Shown here piece by piece: positions 15,318 through 27,242 of a stretch of 64,000 nt of DNA; position 1 is the first letter of the stretch, and every line of letters starts with the position of its first letter. The notes beneath the pieces were generated by a model. The model saw only the letters and a program-made list of their open reading frames with translations. It made no database searches and was not told the origin of the DNA. The DNA lies in NCBI RefSeq assembly GCF_036324505.1, contig NC_086354.1:5376217-5440216 (forward strand), given 5' to 3'. The position numbers and the translations under genes are program-made. The stretch comes from Eleginops maclovinus (lineage: Eukaryota > Chordata > Actinopteri > Perciformes > Eleginopidae).

Positions 15318-15493
15318 TACCTCCTTTTATTTATTTATTTTTATTTTATTTTATTTTATTCATTTATTTATTTTCTAGATTAGAGCATTTTCGCCCAGAC
15401 TCACACTCCAATACGGTAGATGGCGGTAATGCTGCTAAAAAGTTGTTTGCCAACCGCCAATCAAATATATAAGAAGAAGAAGAAGAAGAAGAA

Positions 15494-15506
15494 GAGTTCC
15501 CCCCTT
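15494..15506. repeat. LINE target site duplication, right copy
   Basis: GAGTTCCCCCCTT, directly after the AAG-repeat tail. Confidence 0.9.
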
Positions 15507-16204
15507 AAGCCCCGCCCCTGATCTCCAGCTTCGGCTCGTTAGAAAGAATAGAGAGGGAAAATAAATCTGGATTCAGCTTTTAGCGCGTTTTACAACTCTA
15601 AGGACCTGATGATTTTAATAAGGGCTATAAAAGGGTTCATACTGGGTAGTTTATTTGGTTTAAAAAAAATTATACACTGATTTACAGACGTCTGTTTCCC
15701 AGTTTAAGTAAATGGGAAAAAGTCTTTCTGGCCCGGTTGACGTCACGGACTGATACGGAAGTTGTAGTACCCGCTGTTTGGCCTCTACGAATATTTTCCT
15801 CTAAGTCCGGAACAGTTCCTGGGGGCTTGGTTGATATAGCATGCCCTGAGGAGTTCTCTGTTTTAATGGACTACATTTACAATCAACACTGATTGGACAT
15901 CCACATAAAAAGGTGTCAAATGTTGTCTTTAACATATAGAGCGCAGTTTGCACTTAGATCGTTAGAGAACACTATGCAACAGCATATCCTATCATAAGCA
16001 TATAAGCACACAACATTTGCAGAGTGTTGTCCAGCCAGCTGGACAAATTGTCAATTGTCTCGTAAGCGGCATAATACAAATAGATAAATTGAAATTGTTC
16101 AGGTCAATATCTTTTGGATTAGTGCTGTTTTAGGGCAATCTACATGCTAAGTGAGCACACTAGTGCCTTCTTTTAGTGCTCTAGAGACTGTTGCATTGTT
16201 TTTA
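15507..16204. other. Ro60 3' flank containing an older repeat
   Basis: No coding sequence. The segment 15507-15850 includes CAGTTTAAGTAAATGGGAAA and the CGGTTGACGTCACGGACTGA block, and appears to continue the repeat seen before the LINE at about 10060-10200. The LINE therefore landed inside an older repeat. The rest should include the ro60 3' UTR. Confidence 0.4.
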
Positions 16205-19200
16205 TCAGATCAGGTCCTGGGCTAGGTTACGAATCACGCTGAAAGCTCCGAGGTCGAAGCCACAGATGCTCACTAAACCTCTGTCCTCTGTGTCTGCGAT
16301 GGCGTGTCCAATGGAGGTCAGCCCACACATCACCAGCTTGGAATTGGCTCCTGATTGCTGTTGACAAATTCCATAGAAAATAAGCTTTTTTAGTTATTGT
16401 TTTTGCAACAAGCATGGCTTTGTTTTCTCTTACTGAATTAACAAAGGAGTCCGGTGGAGGTGTTTCAGGCAGGTGACAAACTGAAAAGAAACCTCATCCC
16501 ATCTGCCTGATTAAGTGTGGGCCCCGCGATTTGATTTAAACATGAATATGAATTTTCCTGCTGTGTAGCTTTCTAAAACAATCTGTATCAAAGAGAAAAT
16601 AATTTGATTGAATGCTAGCTTGCCCCCAAGCAGACATAAATGAGTAAATGTACCTGTCTGTGCTTCTTTAGAGACTGCACTGGGCTGGCAGTGAACGCCC
16701 ACAAAGGGTTGTTGGTCAGAATGATGAACACATCTGCGGCTTTCCCGTTCTCTGTGGCCCATCTGATGGGCAGGGTGCAGTCTGTGCTCCCCCCCGGGAT
16801 CTGCAACACACAGAGAGGTAGAAAGGTCAGAAACAGACCACAACAACCACCATTTGTCAACCATTATCTGTTTTTATAATAACGCCTAAACAAATTTTAT
16901 GAAGACTATACAAAGAAGGACATCATGAAGATGTATATTGAATTGAAAAGTAGGCCATTTCAAATGGTCCCATCATCAGACTTGTGCATAGTGCAAATTA
17001 ACAAATACAAACCATGCAAATCTATGCCTGGACCAATTACATGATTCGTTTCCCTCAGCTAATGCAAATATTCTCATATGTAATGAAACAGAATAAAAAC
17101 TGCAAAGCTTGTGTGACTAGGAAACAGACATCGTGACTGGATGGATTTTAATTTGCCACACTTTAGCAGATTTTCCCAGTCGGTAAATTGGGTAAATACC
17201 GCCTAACTGAAATACTGGTACTGATTTTGAGTACCTGCATTCATGTCTTGTTCTTTGATGCTGTGTCTTACCTTAACCAGTTCAAATGTTGCTTGTGCAA
17301 GAGTCATATCAGCAGAGATGGAGCATGGAACCAGAGCTCCTTCAGAGTAGGCCAGCACGTGTGTCTCTGCCTCTGTCCTCGCAAAAACCTGACACAAACA
17401 TCAAGAGGAAGGTTGAAGGAATTTGGCAGGAATACATATGTAAATATGTGTTAAAAACACAGACTATATAAAGTACGTCTAAATTATCATTTTAAAAAAC
17501 AATACAGATAACAGATATTTAGCTGCTTCTCATGTCTGATAGAGGGGATAACCTATAGTTTAGCATGTTTGTATGTTAAAGGTTTATGTCTATCTCTGGG
17601 CTAGCCAAATCTAACTGGCATCACTTTAACTATCACTAACTTCATGTCATGTTTATCTTAACAAAAATAATTGCAAATATTTTTTTATTCGAAAAATAAT
17701 TAGAAACTTGCTTAAAAATGGTATTAAAACATACTGGATACTTAGATTTAATGCATAAAAAAGGGTAAATATATTTTATTTTTTCAAGTGCCAACACTGT
17801 GAGTCTGTTTTTTCTAACATGACCATTCCTGTATCTTTTTTTTTTCAAGCTATAGAGATTTTTATGTGAACGATTATTCTGATAAGGATAATTTACCGAG
17901 AAGAATCAGATCAATGATCTGCCTTAAAATCCTAGATGATCTCATCCCTAGCGTAGATGCAGCACTTGTTAAGCCAACAAAAGCAATTCGGCCTCATATT
18001 ATAGGCCTATAACTTAACAGCTAAACCAATATTTTATACAATTCCCATTATCAGCCAATCACTTACCGGCCCCAGTACATACAGTTTCTTTGCATCCATC
18101 TTGGACAACAATTACCATCTTAGTCTTGTATAGTCTTACCATCGAAATAGCTGCTGCGGCGACAGCAGTGCTGATGGACGTCCCCGGAACGATGCTGCTC
18201 AGTGACGTGCTCACGTCTACTGCCACAACGAAGCGTTTACCCACAGGCTCTACATTCTGGGGATCGCAACAGTACGAGTGGTTGAGAGGAAGTTTATGCA
18301 TTTGGTGCTTCTTCTTCTGTGGGAAGATGTGAAAATAAAAAAGGACCTACCATAAAACTCTTGTAAAAGGCAGAGTCCATAGCTTTAAGGATGCTGCTGT
18401 CTGGTTCCCATTTGGTTTTACCCTGATAGCCTTGGCCTCTTTTGTAGTTTTCAGAAGACAAGAGTATGTGGAATGGGTGGATCTTTGCCTGGCGATTCCA
18501 AAACGGGCATTGTTATTTGAATAATAATAAATAATAATATAATAAATAAAATAATAAATAAAAAAGAACATAACAATAATAATAATAATCAATTTGAAAA
18601 AGAAAATCTGAGGGTCCTACCTTTGTCAGTGTGGTCTCGCTCTGGATTCTGTCACATAGAGCTTGTGTGTCGGAACTTCCTGGCTCGAAAACTTTGTTTG
18701 AAGTCATCTTACCCAAGATCTTTAGCACTGATTGGAGAGGCATTTCCTTCAACAACGCCGTCCATACCTTTCAGAAAAAATGCATACCCCCTTTTCTCAG
18801 TTGTAGAAAAAATCTTTACCAAATGACAATTGACCTGACAATGAAATTGTGTTTTCAAACCATTTGTAATTGCTGGAAGTCAGAGCATCCCAATTTATTG
18901 CACGAACCCAACAGTCCTACGGCAGAGCTCCATGCTCAGACCCAACTCTGGTGCTATGACACATCTCCCATGACCCGTGGTGGAAAATCCTCCGGTTATC
19001 ACATGTTTTAAGGTTGAACCAAACACGTTTATTGTGTCTCCTTATAAATACAGTTTTTTAAACCAGTGTTTAATGTTTTTCAGCTTATTGTTTTATTTGT
19101 TCCTGAATAAAATAGCCTGCTGTGCGTGTATTTATAACATGATTATATTACGTTCATTTTAAAATAATTTTAACAAAAAAAGTTGGGTTGCGTAACTTAA

Positions 19201-21328
19201 AGCAGCAAATAACTTACCTTTTGAGCTAACCCTAGCTAGCTATGCTAATGTTGTTAGCAAACAAACATTAACAATAGCTGTAATTATTAAGACAATCTCT
19301 TTACATCTGTTACTGTTGCTGTGCTGCTGCTAATGCTAATGTTAGTTCGCTGATGACATTAACATAGCTAGCTAACATTAGTGATCTCATAAAGTTGGAA
19401 CAATGTATTTGCTGCTTAAAATTACATTAACTACCTTTATAGCCATTGAACATGTTCATTTATTGAACATGTTGTATATTATATTTTGTTGGTGTAATTG
19501 GTGGACGTCAGGTGGCTTAATTATCACCAAATTCTAATATATTCTGATTTTTGTCTCTGGCTGACGTCACATTTTGTCACTTCCTTCTCTGAGTTCAGGA
19601 CCCAAAACAGTCAGATGGAGGAGCAGGTAGGCCCATGCCTGGAGCTCCACAGCTAAACCCTTTTACATGCCCCCCCCAGCCACTCACCTGTTTTGATTTC
19701 AGGTGGTCTGTCAGCAGCTGTTCCCTCTCCATTTTGTGTTCCTCTATTAAATTGATGACCTCTGTTTCATCACAACTGTGTTTGATCTTCTCCACCATTT
19801 CAAGGTAGGAAAACACTTTGACAACCTCTTCTGAATTCTCTTTGTCGGAGTAAGCGAGCTGCACTTCTGTCCATCCTTTTGTTACATATTTGCTGATCAA
19901 GGCAATTGCTGAAAAACACCAAAGGTAGGACCATTAAAGCTAAGTGGAAAGGTTTACAAATGTACAGGGTCAGGTCAGACATAACATAGATCCTACAACA
20001 AAATAGCAACGGAGTAATAAAAGAGCTGGGTAAGCTCACGTTGGCTTAAAACAGATATTAACAGGGACTATGTTACACTTCCTTTGTCTATTGAGTTTTT
20101 CTGTCCATTTTGACCTCAAGGGTATCCTGTCTTTTCTACATAAATGATTTTGTAGCATTTTCAACAGTTCACATCATCTGTTGATATTAGTTCAATAATG
20201 ACAGTTATATATTAAACCAACACATGTTGTTTATTAGTGTTTCACTCATCTTCCTTACTAATTAGCAGTTGTGTTGCTGATGCAGCAGTAAAACTCACCT
20301 GACAGCTACTTGATGTAGCAAAGGCAAAATATTACTAAATATTACAACAATTTGAAACACTGAACAGCATATTCAACAAATAAAAAAATCACCTAAAAAA
20401 CGAAGAATGTTCGTATTTTTTCTTGTATTTTTTAATTGAATACATTTGTCATTTTTCTCTCTTAAGTCTGTTAGTCCTGTTATTCAACCAAACACATACT
20501 AGTGAATCCAGAGTGGTTAGTTTTCTTTTTTTCCCTATTTGCAATACTGGGGGAAAAAAACTAAAATAACACATTAATGTAATGGCATTGTGTGGTTGTT
20601 CTTTATAGTTGTGCTCCAAAAACTGTATTTGAGAAAAACAAAGAACAAGAAATAGTATAGATAAATGATTTTCCTTGTGCCTTGTTTCTAGATATTGCAA
20701 TAGGAGGTGGAGGATTCTTTGTTGTGCGTCATGTGGTTCTGTTACCTTCATTAGCTGGTTTAGTGTGCGAGAGCCTGAGCAGATCCTGGTGTGTCCATCC
20801 CTCTCTCTGTTTACATTTGGTCACAGCTGCTGCCAGACTCATGGCATCTCGCTCATTGTACCAGTCAGACACTGCTTTCCTCAGGGCGCGTCCCCAAATA
20901 CCACACTTCATACCCTCTCGCAATTCTTTCTTTTGCTGGATGAAAGAAAACAGGTGTGCAGGGTCCCGACAGACCTCCTTCACTGCTTTGAAGGCCGCCT
21001 GCCTGGTCTTCAGCTCTGAGTGCTGGGAGCACAAAGCCAGGGCGAAAACGGAGGGGTTGAGTCTGACGGCTCGCCCGTCCTGAGAGAACCTTTTTATCTC
21101 CTCCACCACCTCAGCGCCTCGGCCATCCTGCAGCATGGAAAGCAGTGCTCCGGCGTCTTCCATGCTGACGTGCCCCTCTTCTCTGGCAGTGTATACGTCC
21201 CCCTCCGAGCCATAGCACAGGAAGCGGCACAGTTTGGCCTTGTCGCTGATCTCCAATTGACAGCCGCGGCCTGTTGAGTTCAGGGTGTGGCTGTTCAATG
21301 AAGATATCCTACTTCCCGATGGCTCCAT
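16205..21328 (-). CDS. ro60: 60 kDa SS-A/Ro ribonucleoprotein (TROVE domain + vWA), complete
   Basis: Ro60 is a ring-shaped HEAT-repeat protein that binds Y RNAs on its outer surface and the 3' ends of misfolded small RNAs in its cavity, in both cytoplasm and nucleus. Eight coding exons on the minus strand are 20746-21328, 19688-19908, 18621-18767, 18351-18488, 18140-18256, 17272-17388, 16654-16800 and 16205-16357. Together they give 1623 bp, or 540 residues, against 538 in human, with every junction in phase. Exon 1 opens [14 protein letters not shown] and includes the TROVE motifs [12 protein letters not shown] and [18 protein letters not shown]. Exon 2 encodes SKYVTKGW and [10 protein letters not shown]. 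Exon 5 has the vWA strand with the MIDAS signature DVSTS. The last exon encodes [13 protein letters not shown] and ends TGA. The canonical vWA aspartate in the T-D-N motif is N here (ILTNNP). It lies upstream of cdc73 in the same orientation, as in mammals. Confidence 0.97.
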
Positions 21329-24300
21329 TATAACACTAGAGAAGGAAGGAAACAGAAGGGTGAATTTTATTAACAATTATTTTCACAGGCCACAGTGGCT
21401 GGCTGATACGTTTTCCTTAAACACAGCTAAAATAATCCAAATAACCTGTTAACTTGTACTGACCAGAGTTGTGTTGGTGGTGTATGGGAGAGAAACTCCC
21501 TCTGGAGGGAACTTTGGGATTTTAGCCTTTGCAGACCATTTACATGCACAAAAACCCTACACACTACAGGAAAGGGCAACCCTGAAAAAAACACAATATG
21601 GCCTCTTTAGGAAAATATATTGTTACTGGGCATTCACAACTAAATTAAAGACAGTCAAAACTATAACAAATAAAATAACAATCAGCAAACTATAAAAATA
21701 GAAAACAATAATGTTAAAGAAAACGATCAACATAAATAGGATCTAGCTAAAAGACAATGGATACATGATTAATCCTCATACCTACATTGATTGCAACATC
21801 AAACTGGGGGATCCATAGTATGGTTTTGTGTTGTTTACCTCAACCATTTTTTTGTATCTTTCCTCAAAGATGTCCACTGGATTTCCAATTCTCATGGTCA
21901 TTTTTTATAATAGGATAATAGGAGGGTAGGTGGGTTGTTATTTATAAAAAAAATATACAAAAATAGGGGACAGTTGTCTTGTATATTTCCTTGAAGCCAC
22001 ATATAGCTGCGCATTTTTTTTTACATTCATGGCACATGTGCTAAGGTTAGGCAGCATGGAACAAGTGATGCAAAGTTGCTGCGACGTAAGCCTACAAAAA
22101 AAAGTCATGAGTGTGTGCTCCTGTTACCTGCTGCCTCCAGTAACACAAAATAACGTTAATTTCGCAAGCTAGTAGTAAAGCTGATTGCCTCAGTGCACTG
22201 ACAAAAATAACTCAAAGCCGATTACAGGACATGATGATACACACTAGGCATTAAATTAACCAGCCTGAGCTCTTTAATAGAGGACGCTAGTGACTGCTTA
22301 CTGCTCACTAGCTGGTCAACAACCGGTAAGCTAACATTATCAGATTTGCTAACTTAATTAAGTTAGCACAGGAGGGGAGTCTGTGTAAAAATACAAACTT
22401 TAGTCAATTAAAACATAATTGAATTTACAAAACAAAACAATCATATTCGTTGTCAAGAGGTATCTACCTAATTAAAGTAGAAAGCATATATCCAACACAT
22501 TCTTAACGCATCTCAGCTGCAGCAGCATAGCAAAGTTAGCCCCAATTCTCCTCCAACCACTAACTATAAAGACCCACAGCTGAGCTTCTTCTAGCCGGAC
22601 ACCAGGGCTCGGCTGCGCAGCTTCAGACAGCTGGGCTGTGATTGGCAGCTGGTTACCTAGCTACGCTAAACTAAATTGAGTTGGCTTTAAGAGCTAATAA
22701 AACAGCTAATAAAACATACCGGTCGACATAGACATGAACGTACCACAATATATGTGCACAGTGCTCAAGTGTCTGGTGTAGCGAAAAGCAAAGAGGCCTC
22801 TCCTCTGACTGTCAGTGAGATATTCAGGGAGGGTCCGCGGGGGATGCTGGGATACAGAGTACCACCTTCTTCTTCTTCTTCTTTGAGTTTGTATTGTGGA
22901 CTGCTTTTAGGTGTATACTGCCACCTACCATACCGGAGTACTTAGAACGGGATATGGCCTGTAAAAAGATTAAGAATTAAAAAGACACAACGTCAACATT
23001 CATGTTTTGAATTTATTTTAAAGGTGAGTTTGTATTCAGTTGTTGGGGTATGATGGATGTGAGGATCCTCCCCTAAATAAATTGAATCAAGGTTTTTGAC
23101 ATGAAACTATGAAATGTATGTTGAACAATAAGTATTACTACAAAGGAAGCAAAACACGTATATACAAAGTGTATTATATTCATTTTAATATTTTTGATTT
23201 ATTCATAACACAACCTTCTAATTTAAATCCACCAATCTTTGTATTGTATAATTGTGTGAACTGTAAATCAACAGAGTTCTTTACCACTCAAGTCATCTGG
23301 TGGCAAGAGAAGAACGGTACGTGTTCGATACTGTACTCTCTTCTTCTTCTAAAACTCCACCATCTCTTTGTTTTATTGTACATTTTCTCATTTCCCTCCT
23401 TGTCTCTCTCCTCTTGCTGCTTTTTTACCACTGTTTCCATAATCAAATGAGAAGGGCCAGCAAATATGTGAGGACGAACAAAGGAGAAGTGGCTGATGTT
23501 GAATGCTGACATTCTGTTCAGTATTAGCTGTCTCTGACATCGCTCTCTCCGTAAAGCCTCAGGACTCCAATACACCTTACATCGAAATGTTATTTTCTTT
23601 ACCAGGCATACTATATATTGTAATAAACATGTTATGTATTGCCAGGGACAGAATAAGAGTCATTGGGCCCCTGGGCCTGTGACGACAAGAAAATCCCCCC
23701 CACACCACCACCACCCGAGCCCCACCCCAAGCAGCACCACGCTAACTTCACCCTCACGCGCAAATCAGCAGCGCTAAAAGCACAGTCGAATTTTATTCAC
23801 GTGTATCTTGAGGATTTACAACAAGTCAAAGAACCCACATATGCACATAAGTAAAAAAAAACAAGCAGGCGCATCCTGTGCAGTAATCCATCCTTGTGTA
23901 TTGCTGTACAATGTGCACATTTTTACCTTTGTCTGATATGTTTTGATGTAGGCTATTGGTGATGGGACATGAAACCACATAAAACAGTAGTTTATAATAA
24001 ATATACTCAGAAAATGAAAATATGTTTTCATCCCTTTATTGCAGACAGCTTTTATAACGTACATTTTTAAAGTATTGAAACCATAGACTGTATATGATTG
24101 AATCCAGTTGCACACACAGTTGTTTTAGTGCAAGTTTTCGAAGTCACCACTGGGTGGCAGTAAGACACCAACAAGACATTTTAAAGATACCAATGAAGAC
24201 ACACATCTTTATCACAGTTTATACATTTGTTTTAATGAAATAACTAAAAAATGAAGTCTTTAATATTGCAATGTGCCATACAGTCTAGGCAAAACCATTC

Positions 24301-25020
24301 ACATTTCCATACATTTAGTTTAACCTGCACAATTTTAAAACACTACAGTCATGTGCATTCTATTTGTTTAGCACCATAGTTGTGCAGTTATGGTGTCATT
24401 TGTAGGCTGTCCCTGAAGTTAGAATTGCAAGGGCTCATCTCTGCAATAGAGTCAATGAGATTTTGCCATTGGATTATGGAAAATTGCATAAAATAAAATC
24501 TGTGGCAGACACATTTTATGATACTCACATGTTTTATTCAGCAGGATTATCTCCACATATTAAGAGCTATTTTATGATTGTTGAAGGGTAAACGCAATCG
24601 CCACAAGTAAAAAGCTAACATTACGCTAGAAACAAACTACATCATGGTCAAATGACTGCACTAAACCGCTAAGCTAGTGCGATGATATTAGTAGTGATGA
24701 CAATTGTTAGTTTGTAAGTTAGTTGTTGTTTCATGATACATGGAAGCATTCACCGGTGGGGTATTTACTGACTGTATTTATGCTGTAGAACAAAATATAA
24801 AAATGGCTTTTTTAAGACTGGGGAGCTTGAAATGGTAAATTACTAACTCATTTCCCGGTTTTAAAGATTAATTCCTGCACCTATTAAGGTTTACTTTAGC
24901 CTTTGGTTTTGTGCACCAGGTGGAACCTGCAATGCATGGTCTATTGCACAGACACAGCTTTCGTCCTTACAATTGTAAGGTGACATTATGAGGTCGGGAG
25001 AAGTTTCTGCACAGTATCAG
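21329..25020. other. Upstream region of ro60 up to the rgs2 tail, no gene recognised
   Basis: No UCHL5 exon was recognised, although UCHL5 flanks RO60 in mammals. A somewhat GC-rich patch with GTGATTGGCAG (inverted CCAAT) near 22636-22650 could be the ro60 promoter, but no first exon can be fixed. One repeat tail lies at 22860-22960. The rest is AT-rich unassigned DNA. Confidence 0.4.
22860..22960 (-). repeat. AAG-tailed retroelement 3' end fragment
   Basis: On the minus strand it reads GGTAGGTGGCAGTATACACCT, then an AAGAAG-type tail. This is the same layout as the 3' end of the LINE at 15419-15493 (GTAGATGGCGGTAATGC, then AAG repeats). It is a short truncated copy or a SINE using that tail. 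Confidence 0.5.
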
Positions 25021-26873
25021 TCAACACAGTTCCTGATCCTGTGTCTGTGCAACACTTTGAAGACGCATGATGTCAGTCCTTGTGCAGGAGAGACACTGCA
25101 TGTTGATGGCTTTAGAATCATGCTGCGTCAGATCTCTGCTTCTCCTTATCTCCAGGGCCTTTCTGTGCTTCCCATGGCCTCTCTGCTTAGAGGCCGCATC
25201 AAACAGGACTTCGTATTGTTCTGATTCAATAAAGCGGGGGAAGGAGTCGTTTTCCATCAGGCTGTAGATTTTCCTCTCCGCCACAACAAAACATGACAGA
25301 GTTGCTTGTCGGACACTCTGCCTGATGATCTCTCTTGTGTAGAAATCTAAGTTCACCTGCAAACATATTTAAAATAAAAACAGCTTGATCAACTGAAACA
25401 TGCTGACTCAATGTGAAATTTGTTGTGCATCTGCACCTGCATCACTATTGGTGTTGGAATGGGACTATTTAAAATATTGGTTACCGTGGTTGATGTACAG
25501 TAAATGATACAGAGGTCTGAGGTTTTTTAGGGACTTTCAATACTTGATTCTTTTTCTATAAAAGGCAACTTGTAAATTTGTGAAATAAATACATTGGATA
25601 TTCATGTGGAAACTAAATTATGTCTCCCATGTTTAGTTTGACATTGGGCCAGGGCAGTAATCACCTATTTACTGTAACATGTTGGGGGGTTAACCCTAAC
25701 CCTAAACCTAATCTTAACCCTAATCAACCCTAAAGAGAAGACTTGGAGGAATCTCCACAACAGTAGTTTCTTGAAAGTTAACAGACTAAACTGACAATTT
25801 TAAAGAATTTGAAACAAAAACCTTATGAGAAATGTTACACGAAAGGTTAAACTGCATTGCAATAATTATGTTAATTGCTTGTTGGTCAGAGTAAAACAAT
25901 TGATAAACAATGTTGGTCTCTGTTTGTTTTATTTTTAAATTCAATTATGAAAAGATACCCTAGGTCTTATGGACTAGAACATCTTGAAACTACCTGTTTC
26001 TTACCATAAATAAAAAGCCCTACACTAGATCTTTTCATGAGTTCCCGGCCTATTTTTGGAGCATTCATTCGCACATTGTCCATCTGACAAGGTTTGGGAC
26101 CTTGGCCAACTTTAGTGCAAAACATTAAGACCTTAACACAACTCCAAACTGCTGATCCTACAATGTAGATGTAGTCTATATATACTGCCAAGTTAACAAA
26201 GACTAATACTTATTCTGTCATTGGTTTCCAAGAAGGTGTCTATTATTACCAACCATTTCATCAATATATTGAGGGACATCTGCAAGCAAATTTGAATATA
26301 TAGCCTTTCAATGTTACATGTACTATGCTTTCAGCCTTGGTTTGAGCATATTTAGCATCAAAGGTTCTCCAGTAATCATTCAGTCACCTAATAGAGTTTG
26401 TTTTTACCTGTTTTGGAGACTCATCCCTGATGAACTCTTCATAAATTCTTGCTGCTCTGGGTCTTTGCTCCCCTGGACTCTTAGAGGTTTTGAACTCTTG
26501 ACAGGCGAGCCAGAAGTCCAGGTTTTCCTCACAGAACTCTGACTTCAGAAAGTCCCGAAATACTTTTTGTCCGCCTTTTTTACACAAGGGAACACAACTT
26601 CATTATAAAGAAAACAGAAACCAAGCGTGGTATTAGTTTTGTGTTGCTTGGAAGCGGATGAAAATTACATTTCTGGGAAAGAACAGTCTCGAGAGATTCT
26701 CCGGGTGGGTTCGTTTCATTTGTTTCCTGTCTGCGGAGAGAAGAAAATGAAGGTGTTTATGATTAGTAAGCACAATATTATTATAAAATAAATTAACACA
26801 CCACCTGGTGAATTTCCGCCATGGTAATGGACTCTGGACGAAGTTCTGGATTTTGGATTTCCAGGGATTATGT
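25021..26873 (-). CDS. rgs2: RGS2-like regulator of G-protein signalling, exons 2-5 (first exon not found)
   Basis: RGS proteins bind G-alpha and accelerate GTP hydrolysis at the plasma membrane. Minus-strand exons are 26805-26873, 26669-26730, 26408-26574 and 25021-25356, with consistent phases. Exon 2 (NPWKSKIQNF) resembles the amphipathic membrane-binding helix region. Exon 4 is the RGS core (KVFRDFLKSEFCEENLDFWL). Exon 5 encodes the end of the domain (YSLMENDSFPRFIESEQY) and an unusually long basic tail to the stop at 25021. The Cys in EFCEEN and the Glu in RFIESE are RGS2 hallmarks; other R4 members have Ser and usually Lys there. The gene is also the first RGS next to ro60, as in mammals. 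The conserved Trp at the start of the RGS box is absent (PGESLETVLSQK). The first exon must lie upstream, beyond the gypsy element at 26940-31889. Naming is firm for the family and fairly firm for rgs2. Confidence 0.85.
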
Positions 26874-26939
26874 CTACAAGAGAGGATAACAGAAAGAAAG
26901 TCTGAGAAGGGCATTAAGTAAAAAAATGAATTTGGTACT

Positions 26940-27132
26940 TGTTTCATTTATGTTCTGCCTCTACCGGACTATACATAATGGACGATTAAAGCAGTCTTGC
27001 TTACTTGAACTTTATTACATCCAGGCATCCACTCTCTGCCTTGTACATTACTGAACTGGTCCGCGAGTGCGGTGTCACATAGAAATCCGTCCCCCGTACA
27101 ACTGTACTTAATTAAACAATCCTATTGTTACA
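26940..27132 (-). repeat. 3' LTR of gypsy element
   Basis: TG...CA-bounded 193 bp, the same as 31697-31889 base for base on reading. Preceded on the window-left side by the GTACT duplication. Confidence 0.95.
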
Positions 27133-27150
27133 TCTTTCTTTTTCTTTTTT
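27133..27150 (-). other. Polypurine tract of gypsy element
   Basis: The minus strand reads AAAAAAGAAAAAGAAAGA directly before the 3' LTR. It would serve as the plus-strand DNA primer. Confidence 0.85.
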
Positions 27151-27242
27151 AAAGTTAGTCTCTTTCCTAAGGTATCAGTTCAAAACATCATTTTCATTTC
27201 TTTTTTTTTTTTTCTTTTTTTTCTTCATTGTCCATACTCCAA

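Larger units (their letters stand above)
10215..15493 (+). mobile_element. Full-length I/Nimb-type LINE with 13-bp target site duplication
   Basis: The element carries ORF1 with CCHC knuckles, and ORF2 with an apurinic-like endonuclease, reverse transcriptase and RNase H. That order is typical of the I group of LINEs. It ends in an (AAG)n tail at about 15471-15493. GAGTTCCCCCCTT occurs directly before (10202-10214) and directly after (15494-15506), fixing both ends. The duplication and near-complete ORFs suggest a fairly recent insertion. It lies downstream of ro60 in the opposite orientation, inside an older GC-richer repeat. Confidence 0.92.

Noticed and set aside
20675..21277. Plus-strand ORFs of 85-133 codons
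   Set aside because: They lie antisense to the first coding exon of ro60. Their residues show no domain and are explained by the real minus-strand gene.
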